The notes under the pieces are model-generated. The model made no database searches and was not told where the DNA came from. It saw only the letters and a program-made list of their open reading frames with translations. Below, piece by piece: positions 29,656-39,866 of a stretch of DNA of 64,000 nt. The stretch is taken from contig NZ_QPLK01000007.1 of the NCBI RefSeq assembly GCF_003340565.1, positions 1 to 64,000 on the forward strand, read 5' to 3'. The translations under genes were made by a program, and so were the position numbers. The DNA comes from Rhodovulum sp. 12E13 (GTDB lineage: Bacteria > Pseudomonadota > Alphaproteobacteria > Rhodobacterales > Rhodobacteraceae). The stretch's first letter is position 1; every line of letters begins with the position of its first letter.

Positions 29656-30852
29656 ATGACCCCCGCCGCCCGCCTCGCCGCCGCCGCCGCCCTGCTCGAC
29701 GAGATTGGCGCCGGCATGCCCACCGAGAAGGTGCTGACGCGCTGGGGCCGCGGCGCGCGTTACGCCGGCTCGGGCGATCGGGCCGCGGTTCGCGACATCG
29801 TCTTCGATGTCCTGCGCACCCGGCGGAGCTGTGCCGCGCGCGGCGGCGGCTCCACAGGCCGGGCGCTCGTGCTCGGCCTCCTTCGCGAGCGCGGCGACGA
29901 TCCGGCGGCCTGGTTCACCGGCACCCGCCACGCCCTGCCGGCGCTCGCCGCGGCCGAGGCGGCAGGCGGCCGCGCCCCCGAGGGGTGGGAGGCGCTCGAC
30001 ATGCCCGACTGGCTCGGCCCCGCCCTGCGCGAAAGCCTCGGCGAGGCGACCGGCGCCGTCTGCCGGGCGCTGCGCGAACGCGCCCCCCTCTTTCTGCGCT
30101 GGCATGAGCGCCGCGCCGACGCGGGCACTGCCGTGGCCGCGCTGTCCGGGGACGGGATCGTCGCCGCGCCGCACCCCCTCGCTCCCACCGCTCTGGTCGT
30201 ACGGGAAGGTGCGCGGCGGCTCAGGCAGTCGCGCGCCTACCGCGAGGGCCTTGTCGAGCTGCAGGACGCCGCGAGCCAGGCCGTCTGCGCCGCCCTGCCC
30301 GCCGGCCCGGGTCTGCGCGTGCTCGATTACTGCGCCGGTGGCGGCGGCAAGGCGCTTGCGCTCGCCGCGCGCGGGGCCGAGGTCGTCGCGCACGACGCCG
30401 ACCCCGCCCGCATGGCCGATCTGCCCGAACGCGCCGGCCGTGCCGGCGACGCCGTCCGCATCGCCACGTCGGGCGAGGTCGCCGCGCTCGGCCCCTACGC
30501 CCTCGTTCTCGCCGACGTGCCGTGCTCGGGCAGCGGCGCGTGGCGCCGGCAGGCCGAGGCGAAGTGGCGGCTGACGCGCGAGGGACTCGACCGGCTGGTT
30601 GCTCTGCAGGCGCGCATACTGGACGAGGCGGCCGCCCGTATCCGCCCCGGCGGGCAGCTCGCCTATGCTACCTGCTCGCTGCTGAGGGAAGAGAACGAGA
30701 CGCAGGTCGCACGCTTTCTCGCCAGGGCTGGGGGGGGATGGACGCTCGAGGCCAGCCACCGCTTCGGCCTCGCTGCCGGCGGGGCGCGCGATGGGGCGGA
30801 ACAGGCCGATGGCGACGGATTGTTCCTTGCCCTCATGCGGCGATCCGGGTGA
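29656..30852 (+). CDS. RsmB/NOP2-type RNA (cytosine-5) methyltransferase
   Basis: This is an S-adenosylmethionine-dependent m5C methyltransferase of the Fmu/RsmB group, expected to act on 16S rRNA. Of its 398 residues, the first approximately 130 form a NusB-like RNA-binding domain. The catalytic domain shows LQDAASQAVCAAL, the SAM loop DYCAGGGGKALALAA (about residue 225), DVPCSGSGAWRRQ with one catalytic Cys, and YATCSLLREENE with the second. Both cysteines of the two-Cys mechanism are present. The ATG at 29656 follows the tRNA pair by 270 bases in which no other gene is seen. cckA follows 97 bases downstream with its own CtrA-type site. Substrate assignment to C967 is inferred. Confidence 0.88.
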   Translation: MTPAARLAAAAALLDEIGAGMPTEKVLTRWGRGARYAGSGDRAAVRDIVFDVLRTRRSCAARGGGSTGRALVLGLLRERGDDPAAWFTGTRHALPALAAAEAAGGRAPEGWEALDMPDWLGPALRESLGEATGAVCRALRERAPLFLRWHERRADAGTAVAALSGDGIVAAPHPLAPTALVVREGARRLRQSRAYREGLVELQDAASQAVCAALPAGPGLRVLDYCAGGGGKALALAARGAEVVAHDADPARMADLPERAGRAGDAVRIATSGEVAALGPYALVLADVPCSGSGAWRRQAEAKWRLTREGLDRLVALQARILDEAAARIRPGGQLAYATCSLLREENETQVARFLARAGGGWTLEASHRFGLAAGGARDGAEQADGDGLFLALMRRSG

Positions 30853-30883
30853 CCCTTGCACACGTCAAGGTCGAGCGGCGTCG

Positions 30884-30899
30884 TTAATCGCGCCTTAAC
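30884..30899 (+). promoter_or_regulatory. CtrA-type binding site TTAA-N7-TTAAC upstream of cckA
   Basis: TTAATCGCGCCTTAAC matches the full CtrA consensus exactly. It lies 32 bases after the rsmB-like stop and 50 bases before the cckA GTG start. CckA is the kinase that ultimately phosphorylates CtrA, so this would close a feedback loop. Confidence 0.65.
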
Positions 30900-30949
30900 G
30901 GCTCGGCCCGAAGAGTGGCGCCGAAGAATCGGAATGGAGGGCGCGCGCG

Positions 30950-33352
30950 GTGCAGGACGTGGCCGGCCCCGGCAGAACCAGCCGCTTCGCAGCCACCTAC
31001 GGGCGGCGGGCGTGGATCGTGGTGGCCCTCGCCGCCGTCCTCGCCGGGATCGCGGCACTGCTGCCCGGCCCGTTTCCCTCGATCGTTCCGCTCGCCGCCT
31101 CGGCCGCCCTCGCCGTGCTGGGCCTTGTGCTCGCAGCTCTCGCCCTGCGCGCCTGGGCTGCGCGGCGCAGCCTGCGGCGGGCCGTGGCCGCCCTGATCGA
31201 GCACGACGCCGCGCCTGGCTTCGTCACCGATGCCGAGGGCACGATCCGCACCCGCAACCTTGCCGCGCGCGAGCGGTTCGGCCGCGCGGCGACGGGCGAG
31301 CCGCCGGAGCCGACGCTCGTGCGCACCCTGCGCGACCATTTCGCCAATCCCGCCGCGCTGGTCGCCCGGATGCAGGCACGGGCCGAGGCGACCGGCGCGG
31401 CCCGCGAAGACGTGGTGATGCGCCTGGGCCACGTGCGCCTCTCTGTGCAGACGATCGATGCCGAGTCGATGCTCTGGCGCATCGAGGATATCGGCGAGCG
31501 CGGCGTGGCCCGGCATGGCGCCGACACGCTGAGCCTGCCGATGATGACCGTCAGCCGCTCGGGCGCCATCCTTTTCATGAACGACGCGCTTCGGCGGCTC
31601 GTCGGCGGGCGAGTGCGCTCGCTCGATCGCGTCTTCGTCGACCTGCCCCTGCGCCCCAACGCGGTGCACGTGGTGCACGGCGCGGCGGGGCCGGTGCGCA
31701 GCCGCGTCGTCCAGGTCGAGGGCGCGGCGGGGCGGCGCGAGATCTTCCTGATCCCGGACGACGAGGCCCACGACAACGCGGAGGCCTCTCCGCACATGGC
31801 GGCGGCGGCGGCCCATGCCGCCTTCGCGCCACAGATGGCCGAACCTTCGCCGCAGGCCGGCGACGCCGTCTCCGACGGCCTGTTCGAGAGCCTGCCGGTG
31901 GCGCTGCTGCGGCTCGATGCCGGGGGCGCGGTGCTCGCCGCCAACCGCCTCGCGCGCGATCTGCTCGGCCCCGGGACGAAACCCGGCGCACGCCTGTCGT
32001 CGCTGCTCGAGGGGCTGGGCCGCCCGGTCTCCGACTGGCTCGCCGACGCCGTTCATGGCCGCGGCCGGAGCCGCCCCGAGACGCTCAAGGCCACCCGCGC
32101 CCGGGCCGAGACCTACGTGCAGGTCACGCTGGAGCGCATGCCGGCGAACGGCGCGACCGCGCTCGTCGCCGTGCTCAACGACGCCACCGAGCTCAAGACG
32201 CTCGAGGCGCAGTTTGTCCAGAGCCAGAAGATGCAGGCCATCGGCCAGCTCGCCGGTGGCGTCGCGCACGACTTCAACAACCTGCTCACCGCGATCTCCG
32301 GCCATTGCGACCTGCTGCTGCTGCGTCACGCCCCGGAAGACCCGGATTACGCCGATCTCGTCCAGATCAACCAGAACGCCAACCGCGCCGCCTCGCTCGT
32401 GGGCCAGCTGCTGGCCTTCTCGCGCAAGCAGACGCTGCGTCTCGAGCAGATCGACCTGCGCGACGCTCTCGGCGAGTTGACCCATCTGCTCAACCGTCTC
32501 GTCGGCGAGCGGGTGACGTTGAGGCTCCAGCACGACCCCGAGCTGCGCCCGATCCGCGCCGACAAGCGCCAGCTCGAGCAGGTGATCATGAACCTCGTCG
32601 TCAACGCGCGCGACGCGATGCCCGATGGCGGCGAGATCCGCATCGAGACCGAGGTGCGCCACATTGCCGAGGAAATCCGTCGCGATCGCGTTCTCCTGCC
32701 CGCCGGCGATTACGTGCTGGTCCGCGTCGCCGACGACGGCATCGGCATCGCGCCTGACAACCTGCCCAAGATCTTCGAGCCGTTCTTCTCGACCAAGCGC
32801 TCCGGCGAGGGGACGGGGCTGGGTCTGTCGACGGCCTACGGCATCGTCAAGCAGTCGGGCGGCTACATCTTTGCCGATTCGGAGCCGGGGCGGGGGACGA
32901 CCTTCACGCTTTACTTCCCCGCCCATGAGCGGGAGGCGGAGGAACCCTCGGTCACGGCCGAGACCCGCGCGACGCCCGAGAGCGCGGCGGGCGGCGTGGT
33001 CCTGCTGGTCGAAGACGAGGCGCCCGTGCGCGCCTTCGCCTCGCGCGCGCTGCAGCTGCGCGGCTACACGGTGATCGAGGCGCAGAACGCGGAGGAGGCA
33101 CTGAAGGCGCTCGAAGACGGCGCGCTCAGGGTCGACGTCTTCGTGACCGACGTGAGCATGCCGGGGATGGACGGGCCCTCGTGGGTGCGCCTCGCCCTGC
33201 GCGACCGGCCCCAGGCCAAGGTGGTCTTCGTCTCCGGCTACGCCGAGGAGAGCTTCGCCGAGGCACAGGCCGAGATCCCGAACTCGGTGTTCCTGCCAAA
33301 GCCGTTCTCGCTCGACGACCTCGCTGCGACCGTGCACGATCAGATTCACTGA
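30950..33352 (+). CDS. cckA: CckA, hybrid histidine kinase of the CtrA phosphorelay
   Basis: CckA autophosphorylates, moves phosphate to its own receiver, then via ChpT to CtrA (cell cycle in Caulobacter; motility, gene transfer and stress in Rhodobacterales). The 800-residue protein has two membrane segments near residues 22-67, PAS-like regions (about 85-190, 200-265 and 305-415), and a dimerisation/phosphoacceptor motif [17 protein letters not shown] with His440. The ATPase domain includes [17 protein letters not shown] and [15 protein letters not shown]. The C-terminal receiver carries [13 protein letters not shown] with phospho-acceptor Asp734. The HDFNNLLT variant of the H-box is characteristic of CckA. 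The start is a GTG with GGAGG upstream, and a CtrA-type box precedes it. Confidence 0.93.
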   Translation: MQDVAGPGRTSRFAATYGRRAWIVVALAAVLAGIAALLPGPFPSIVPLAASAALAVLGLVLAALALRAWAARRSLRRAVAALIEHDAAPGFVTDAEGTIRTRNLAARERFGRAATGEPPEPTLVRTLRDHFANPAALVARMQARAEATGAAREDVVMRLGHVRLSVQTIDAESMLWRIEDIGERGVARHGADTLSLPMMTVSRSGAILFMNDALRRLVGGRVRSLDRVFVDLPLRPNAVHVVHGAAGPVRSRVVQVEGAAGRREIFLIPDDEAHDNAEASPHMAAAAAHAAFAPQMAEPSPQAGDAVSDGLFESLPVALLRLDAGGAVLAANRLARDLLGPGTKPGARLSSLLEGLGRPVSDWLADAVHGRGRSRPETLKATRARAETYVQVTLERMPANGATALVAVLNDATELKTLEAQFVQSQKMQAIGQLAGGVAHDFNNLLTAISGHCDLLLLRHAPEDPDYADLVQINQNANRAASLVGQLLAFSRKQTLRLEQIDLRDALGELTHLLNRLVGERVTLRLQHDPELRPIRADKRQLEQVIMNLVVNARDAMPDGGEIRIETEVRHIAEEIRRDRVLLPAGDYVLVRVADDGIGIAPDNLPKIFEPFFSTKRSGEGTGLGLSTAYGIVKQSGGYIFADSEPGRGTTFTLYFPAHEREAEEPSVTAETRATPESAAGGVVLLVEDEAPVRAFASRALQLRGYTVIEAQNAEEALKALEDGALRVDVFVTDVSMPGMDGPSWVRLALRDRPQAKVVFVSGYAEESFAEAQAEIPNSVFLPKPFSLDDLAATVHDQIH

Positions 33353-33501
33353 TCGTCACCGTTCGGGAACGTCGCGGCGGCCGTCGCAGCAGCGCCCCCG
33401 GCTCTGCGTGTCGCGGCCGCGGACCTGAGGCGCCTTTCCGGGCGATCCGCCGTGCGCGGCGCGCAGATCGCCGGCGCTGTCGCGCGCCCGGAGGGCGCGC
33501 C

Positions 33502-33552
33502 GGGCCCAACGGAGCGAGCCGCCGCATGGCGGCGAACGGAGGCGGGAGCCCC
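33502..33552 (+). repeat. Dispersed intergenic element, family 2, copy 2
   Basis: About 50 bases starting GGGCCCAACGGAGCGAGC, with a GCCGCC-AT-GGCGGC hairpin and AACGGAGGCGGGAG, match the inverted copy at 8332-8383 almost exactly. This copy sits between the convergent genes cckA and tyrS and may terminate transcription. Confidence 0.7.
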
Positions 33553-33576
33553 CGTTGCCGCCGAAGGACCGCGGCC

Positions 33577-34842
33577 TCAGGAGGTCGCGCCGGCCTTCAG
33601 CACGACGAGGGCGTGGCGTTTCTTGCCGGCCGACAGCTTCAGCGGCGCCGCCAGGGCCTCGGCGTCGAGGATGCGGCCCGGATCGGTCACCGCCTCGTCC
33701 TCGATCCGCGCGCCGCCCTCGGCGATGAGCCGCTTGGCGTCCTTGCCCGACTTCGCCAGCCCCGACCGCACGAACAGCTGCGCCACAGAGATGCCGTCTG
33801 CCACGTCGCCCGCGCCGAGCTCGAGCCGCGGCAACTCCTGCCCGGCGCCGCCCCGCTCGAACACCTCGCGCGCCGTCGCTTCGGCCGCCGCCGCCGCCTC
33901 GGCCCCGTGCAAGAGCGTCGTCACCTCGCCCGCCAGCCGGATCTTGGCCTCGTTGATCTCGGCCCCGCCGAGCGCGCCGAGCCGCGCGCACTCGTCGAGC
34001 GGCAGTTCGGTGTAGAGCCGCAGGAAGCGCCCCACATCGGCATCCGCGACGTTCCGCCAGAACTGCCAGAACTCGTACGGCGACAGCAGCTCCGGATCGA
34101 GCCAGACCGCGCCCCCGGCCGTCTTGCCCATCTTGCGCCCGTCGGCGGTGACCATCAGCGGCGTGGTCAGGCCGAAGATCTCGGCGTCGAGCACCCTCCG
34201 CGTCAGGTCGACCCCGTTGACGATGTTGCCCCACTGGTCCGACCCGCCCATCTGCAGCCGGCAGCCGTAGCGCCGGTAGAGCTCGAGGAAATCGTAGGCC
34301 TGCAGGATCATGTAGTTGAACTCGAGGAACGACAGCGACTGCTCGCGGTCGAGCCGCGACTTGACGCTCTCGAACGACAGCATCCGGTTGACCGAGAAGT
34401 GCCGTCCGATGTCGCGCAGGAACTCGAGGTAGTTCAGCCCGTCGAGCCATTCGGCATTGTCGAGCATCAGCGCGGGCCGCTCGGCCGCGTCGTAGTCGAG
34501 ATAGCGCGCGAAGACCCGCTGCATCGAGGCGATGTTCTGCCCGATCTGCTCGGGGCTGAGCAGCGGCCGTTCGTCGGAGCGGAACGAGGGGTCGCCCACC
34601 TTGGTCGTGCCACCCCCCATCAGCGTGATCGGCTGGTGCCCGGTCTTCTGCAACAGGCGCAGGAGCATGACGTTGAGCAGGTGCCCCACATGCAGCGAGG
34701 GCGCGGTCGCGTCGTAGCCGATATAGGCCACGATTGGCCCGGCGAGCGCCGCCTCGTCGAGCGCCTGCAGGTCGGTGCAGTCGGCGAGGTAGCCGCGCTC
34801 GACAAGCGTGGCGAGAAAGTCGGATTTCGGATGGTATGTCAT
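33577..34842 (-). CDS. tyrS: Tyrosyl-tRNA synthetase
   Basis: TyrS charges tRNA-Tyr. The 421-residue class I synthetase shows [20 protein letters not shown] with the HIGH-equivalent HVGH (about residues 40-60), [12 protein letters not shown], and the Tyr/ATP site [27 protein letters not shown]. The KMSKS-equivalent is [15 protein letters not shown]. The C-terminal S4-like RNA-binding domain contains [22 protein letters not shown]. The MGKT variant of the KMSKS loop is normal for alphaproteobacterial TyrS. It converges on cckA and is divergent from anmK (90-base gap). Confidence 0.96.
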   Translation of the reverse strand: MTYHPKSDFLATLVERGYLADCTDLQALDEAALAGPIVAYIGYDATAPSLHVGHLLNVMLLRLLQKTGHQPITLMGGGTTKVGDPSFRSDERPLLSPEQIGQNIASMQRVFARYLDYDAAERPALMLDNAEWLDGLNYLEFLRDIGRHFSVNRMLSFESVKSRLDREQSLSFLEFNYMILQAYDFLELYRRYGCRLQMGGSDQWGNIVNGVDLTRRVLDAEIFGLTTPLMVTADGRKMGKTAGGAVWLDPELLSPYEFWQFWRNVADADVGRFLRLYTELPLDECARLGALGGAEINEAKIRLAGEVTTLLHGAEAAAAAEATAREVFERGGAGQELPRLELGAGDVADGISVAQLFVRSGLAKSGKDAKRLIAEGGARIEDEAVTDPGRILDAEALAAPLKLSAGKKRHALVVLKAGATS

Positions 34843-34931
34843 CGCGCACGCCCCCCCTGCGCTGGCCCCTGCCCGGAGGCCCCGCTATAGCGAGGGCCTG
34901 CGGAGAGGAAAAGGGCCGCGAGGGAGGGGCG

Positions 34932-36056
34932 ATGCGCGAGAGGTCCGGGCCCGTGCGGGCGATGGGGGCGATGTCGGGCACCTCGCTCGACGGGGTCGAC
35001 GCGGCCGTGATCGAGACCGACGGCCGCGCCGTCACTGCCTTCGGCCCCTCGGCTTACCGCCCCTACTCGGCCACCGAGCGCGAGACGCTGCGCGCCGCCC
35101 TCGGCCACTGGCCCGGCAGCCTTGAGGCCGAGGCGGCGGCGCGGGTGGTGGAAGACGCCCACGCCGAAGTTCTGGCCGATCTGCTCGCCCATGACGACGC
35201 GGGCGAGATCGCGCTGATCGGCGTTCACGGTCAGACGCTGGCGCACGAGCCGGGCGGGCGCGGCACCCACCAGGCGGGCGACGGCGCGCGGCTGGCCGAA
35301 CGGCTGGGCCGCACCGTGGTCTGGGATTTCCGCACCGCCGACATGCAGATGGGCGGGCAGGGGGCGCCGCTCGCGCCGGCCTGGCACTTTGCCTTGGCGC
35401 GCTTCATCGGCGCCGACGCGCCGCTCGCGTTCCTCAACCTGGGCGGCGTGGGCAACCTCACCTGGATCGACCCCGCCGCGCCGGGGCCCGAGGCGCCGGG
35501 CGCGCTGCTGGCCTTCGATACCGGCCCGGCCAACGCGCCCATCGACGACATGGTGGCCGCCCGCCTCGGTCTCGACTGCGACCGCGACGGGGCGCTGGCC
35601 GCGCGGGGCGAGGTCGACGGAGCCGTGCTCGAGGCGTTCTGCGCCGAGGGGTTTTTCCTGAGGGTGCCCCCCAAGTCGCTCGACAGGAACGACTTTCCCC
35701 GACTGGTCGAGGCGGTGGCGGGGCTCTCCGATGCCGATGCCGCGGCCACGCTCACGGCCGCCGCCGCCGCCGCCGTCACGCTCGGCGCGCAGCATTTCCC
35801 GGCGCCGGTCGCGCGGATTCTGGTCACCGGGGGCGGGCGGAAGAACCCCGTGATGATGCGGATGATCGCCGAGGGCCTGGGCCTGCCGGTCGAGCCGGTC
35901 GAGGTTGCCGGCCTCGACGGCGACATGCTCGAGGCGCAGGCCTTCGCCCATCTCGCGGTGCGGGTGGTGCGCGGAATGCCGACCTCGTTTCCGGGCACGA
36001 CCGGCGTTGCCGCGGCCGTGGGCGGCGGCGAGGTCTCGCGCCCGATCCCCGCCTAG
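34932..36056 (+). CDS. anmK: Anhydro-N-acetylmuramic acid kinase
   Basis: AnmK hydrates and phosphorylates 1,6-anhydro-MurNAc from cell-wall turnover to MurNAc-6-phosphate. The 374-residue ASKHA-fold kinase shows the N-terminal ATP loop [73 protein letters not shown], a SLDRNDFP motif and [12 protein letters not shown] near the C-terminus. AGGGAGGGG lies just before the ATG. It is divergent from tyrS, and its stop codon overlaps that of the convergent cupin gene by two bases (36053-36056). Confidence 0.95.
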   Translation: MRERSGPVRAMGAMSGTSLDGVDAAVIETDGRAVTAFGPSAYRPYSATERETLRAALGHWPGSLEAEAAARVVEDAHAEVLADLLAHDDAGEIALIGVHGQTLAHEPGGRGTHQAGDGARLAERLGRTVVWDFRTADMQMGGQGAPLAPAWHFALARFIGADAPLAFLNLGGVGNLTWIDPAAPGPEAPGALLAFDTGPANAPIDDMVAARLGLDCDRDGALAARGEVDGAVLEAFCAEGFFLRVPPKSLDRNDFPRLVEAVAGLSDADAAATLTAAAAAAVTLGAQHFPAPVARILVTGGGRKNPVMMRMIAEGLGLPVEPVEVAGLDGDMLEAQAFAHLAVRVVRGMPTSFPGTTGVAAAVGGGEVSRPIPA

Positions 36057-36481
36057 CGCGGGATGTCGAAGCCCTCGGGCGCCAGCTCGAACCCCTCGAA
36101 GCGGAAGCCGGGCGACACGGTGCAGCCCGCCAGCGTCCACGCCCCCGTCGAGCGCGCCGCCTGCCACCAGCCGAGAGGCACGATGGCCTGCGGCAGCTCT
36201 CCGGCCGCAAGGTCGGCCCCCAGGGTCACGTCGCGTGCCGGCCCCGCCGCTGTCTCGGCCAGCGACAGGATGAGCGGCGCCCCCGCATAGAAATGCCAGA
36301 TCTCCGCGGCGTCGACCCGGTGCCAGTGGCTGCGCTGCCCCTCGGCAAGAAGGTAGTAGATGGCGGTGCCGGCGGGGCGCCCCTCGGCCGGCTGCTCCAC
36401 CCATGTCTGGCGATACCAGCCGCCCTCGGGGTGCGGGGCGAGCGCGAGGCGCCTCACGATGTCGTCTGCCGTCAGTGCCAT
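36053..36481 (-). CDS. Cupin-fold DUF985 family protein
   Basis: A 142-residue single-domain cupin of the DUF985 family. Typical blocks are [49 protein letters not shown] (metal-binding His region at about residues 50-70), and [32 protein letters not shown] at the C-terminus. Family members have no agreed reaction, and some structures show a nucleotide-sugar-epimerase-like cupin. No signal peptide is present. It converges with anmK with overlapping stop codons, and diverges from the small gene at 36552. Confidence 0.88.
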   Translation of the reverse strand: MALTADDIVRRLALAPHPEGGWYRQTWVEQPAEGRPAGTAIYYLLAEGQRSHWHRVDAAEIWHFYAGAPLILSLAETAAGPARDVTLGADLAAGELPQAIVPLGWWQAARSTGAWTLAGCTVSPGFRFEGFELAPEGFDIPR

Positions 36482-36551
36482 GCCGTCTCCCGCTCTCTCG
36501 GACCCGAACGCGCGCCCCCGCGTTGCCTCGAAAACCCCGAAAGGACGCGCC

Positions 36552-36749
36552 ATGCAAGAGGAAGACCCGACCGACAAGATTCTCGCGTTCGCCCGGCACG
36601 TGGGCAGGGAAGGCGACGCGCCCGAAACCATCGCCCGCAAGCGCGGCTGGATCGACGCGGCGGGCCGCCCCACCGACGAGGGCCACGAGCTTCTGCGGTC
36701 GATCGAGGAGCAGAAGGCGCAGGACGCGGTCTATCGCCTCGACCCGTGA
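36552..36749 (+). CDS. Small conserved-looking protein, 65 residues, paralogue 1
   Basis: MQEEDPTDKILAFARHVGRE opens a 65-residue soluble, acidic protein. It is clearly related over its full length to the gene at 36833-37030: both have the pattern (D)PTxxIxAFAxHxGRxxxxPExxARxRGWxDAxGxPxxxGHxLxRxxxEQ. A GAAAGGA ribosome site stands before the ATG. No family was recognised. Because the two genes are tandem, full-length and independently provided with ribosome sites, both are likely to be real. The function is unknown. Confidence 0.75.
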   Translation: MQEEDPTDKILAFARHVGREGDAPETIARKRGWIDAAGRPTDEGHELLRSIEEQKAQDAVYRLDP

Positions 36750-36773
36750 GGCCCCCTCGCGGGGCCGTGACGT

Positions 36774-36790
36774 CAGCGGTTGAACCGCTG
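36774..36790. repeat. Inverted repeat between the two small paralogues
   Basis: The arms CAGCGGTT and AACCGCTG are perfect with a single-base centre. The repeat lies 43 bases before the ATG of the second paralogue. It is suitable for a dimeric repressor or, less likely, a terminator (no T-tract follows). Confidence 0.5.
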
Positions 36791-36832
36791 TCTCCGCGCG
36801 CTCGTTTCCCTTGCAGCAAAGGGAGTTGCAGC

Positions 36833-37030
36833 ATGGACGAGCAGGAGACCGCCGACCGCATCCGCGCCTTCGCCACGCATTGCGGCCGGGCCGACACCCC
36901 GCCCGAGGCCACCGCGCGCAATCGCGGCTGGCTCGACGCCGAGGGCCACCCCGCCGAGGCGGGGCACGACCTGGTGCGCGCGCTCGACGAACAGGGAGAG
37001 ACGCGCTCGGTGTTCCGCACCGTGCTCTGA
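36833..37030 (+). CDS. Small conserved-looking protein, 65 residues, paralogue 2
   Basis: MDEQETADRIRAFATHCGRA opens the second member of a tandem pair. It aligns end to end with the product of 36552-36749 with the same length. Shared residues include AFA-H-GR, PE-, AR-RGW-DA-G and GH-L-R. The ribosome site AAAGGGAG is good. It converges on eno. The role is unknown. Duplication followed by divergence is evident, since the two copies share only about half of their residues by eye. Confidence 0.75.
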   Translation: MDEQETADRIRAFATHCGRADTPPEATARNRGWLDAEGHPAEAGHDLVRALDEQGETRSVFRTVL

Positions 37031-37061
37031 GGCGTTCTGCGCCGCGTGCGGCGTGGCGGCC

Positions 37062-38372
<1,311 letters not shown>

Positions 38373-39302
38373 CTAGGGCGCGTCGCCCGGGCTGTGAAGG
38401 GCGGGCGCGGCGCGGCGTTCCCGCGCAAGGGCGTAGAGGCCCGAGCCGATGATGAGGGCCGAACCGAGGATGAGGGCCGCGTTCACCTGCTCGCCCAGCA
38501 CGACGATGCCGAGCGCGGCGAGGAACAGCAGGCGCGTGTAGCGGAAGGGCGCGACGACCGAGACGGGCGCGGCCCGCACCGAGGCGGTGATGGTGAAGTA
38601 GGCGCCGGGCGCCACGAGCACCATCATGGCGATCGGCCCCCAGGGCGGATCGGCGGGCAGAAGGCGCCCGGGGCCGGCGAGCGACCAGACGAGGCCGACC
38701 GCGAGGATGGCGAACATCGCGTGGGCGGCCAGCACCAGCGTCGGCAGCGCGCGCGGTGCCTGCCGGTTGAGCAGGTCGCGGCCCGACAGGCACAGCATGG
38801 CGAGCACGGCGATGGCCGCGCCCGGCGCGATCCCCGCCCGCCAAGGCTGGAGCACGACGAGGACGCCCGCGAAGCCCACGGTCGCCGCGGTCCACCGCCG
38901 CCAGCCGACCCGCTCGCCGAGAAACACCGCGGCGCCGGCCATGACGGCCAGCGGCGTGGCCTGCAGGATCGCGCCCACGACCGTCAGCGGCGTCGTGCCG
39001 AGGGCGAGGATCATCGAACTTGTGCCGACGATCTCGACCGCGTTGCGCCCCAGCACGGCCGGGTGGGCGGCCTCGCGCACCAGCAGACGCTCGCCGCGGA
39101 TCACGGCGAGGGCGGCGAATGTGAAAAAGCCCGAGAGCCCCAGCAGGAACACGACCTGCGGCTGCGCCATGCGGCCCGCGGCCAGCTTGATGGCGAGATC
39201 CATCAGGGCGAACAGCGCCATGGCCGCGACCATCAGCAAGATGCCGGCGGCGTGCTCGATGCGGGGTTTCGCGAGGGATGTCGTGGTGGGGGGCGCAGCC
39301 AT
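38373..39302 (-). CDS. EamA/DMT-superfamily transporter
   Basis: A 309-residue inner-membrane protein with about ten hydrophobic segments arranged as two EamA repeats (first near residues 16-145, second near 155-295). Examples are GILLMVAAMALFALMDLAIK, GTTPLTVVGAILQATPLAVM and ALILGSALIIGSGLYALARE. Members export amino acids, nucleosides or other metabolites, and the substrate cannot be read from sequence. Its start ATG abuts the stop of the Fur-family gene (39303), so the two are co-transcribed. This raises, as inference only, the possibility of metal-linked regulation. Confidence 0.88.
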   Translation of the reverse strand: MAAPPTTTSLAKPRIEHAAGILLMVAAMALFALMDLAIKLAAGRMAQPQVVFLLGLSGFFTFAALAVIRGERLLVREAAHPAVLGRNAVEIVGTSSMILALGTTPLTVVGAILQATPLAVMAGAAVFLGERVGWRRWTAATVGFAGVLVVLQPWRAGIAPGAAIAVLAMLCLSGRDLLNRQAPRALPTLVLAAHAMFAILAVGLVWSLAGPGRLLPADPPWGPIAMMVLVAPGAYFTITASVRAAPVSVVAPFRYTRLLFLAALGIVVLGEQVNAALILGSALIIGSGLYALARERRAAPALHSPGDAP

Positions 39303-39737
39303 TCAGGCGCCGTTCTCGCCGCGGCGCGGGCGGTCGAGCTTGACGCCGTAGAGCTCGAGCTTGTGGCCCATCAGACGGTAGCCGAGGCGCTCGGCGATCC
39401 TCTCCTGCAGCGCCTCGATCTCTGGATCGACGAACTCGATCACCTCGCCCGAGTTCATGTCGATCAGGTGGTCGTGGTGGGCACGATCGGCATCCTCGTA
39501 GCGCGCACGCCCGTCGCCGAATTCGAGCTTGTCGAGCAGGCCGGCCTCCTCGAACAGCTTGACGGTGCGGTAGACGGTGGCGAGCGAGATGCGTTCGTCG
39601 CGCGCCTGGGCGCGGGCGTGCAGCTCTTCGACGTCGGGGTGGTCACGGCTCTCCGCCAAGACCTCGGCGATCACGCGGCGCTGCTCGGTCAGGCGCAGCC
39701 CCTTCTCTTCGAGGCGGTCGAGGAGCGTGTCGGACAT
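39303..39737 (-). CDS. Fur-family metalloregulator (Fur/Mur type)
   Basis: This 144-residue transcriptional regulator has a Fur-type winged helix (LRLTEQRRVIAEVLAESRDHPDVEELHARA, then RISLATVYRTVKLFEEAGLL) and a dimerisation domain with metal ligands (DADRAHHDHLIDMNSGEVIEFVDPEIEALQ). The cysteine pairs of zinc-structured Fur proteins are absent, as in alphaproteobacterial Fur/Mur. In Rhodobacterales and rhizobia this orthologue often responds to manganese (Mur), so the metal is left open. It lacks the haem-regulatory features of Irr that I would recognise. It heads an operon with an EamA transporter, whose start directly follows its stop. Confidence 0.88.
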   Translation of the reverse strand: MSDTLLDRLEEKGLRLTEQRRVIAEVLAESRDHPDVEELHARAQARDERISLATVYRTVKLFEEAGLLDKLEFGDGRARYEDADRAHHDHLIDMNSGEVIEFVDPEIEALQERIAERLGYRLMGHKLELYGVKLDRPRRGENGA

Positions 39738-39866
39738 CGGGGCCTCGTCTCTCGTCTCGCCCTATCCGATAGCCCATCGCCGCCGCTCGGGGAAGGCGCG
39801 GCGCGCGGGCCCGAATATCGTCAGAAATAACGGGCCATTCTTCGCACGAGGAATTGGAGGGGCGGG

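Noticed and set aside
30884-30949. Treating rsmB-like gene and cckA as a single operon
   Set aside because: The 97-base gap with a perfect CtrA box argues for an independent cckA promoter, although read-through cannot be excluded.
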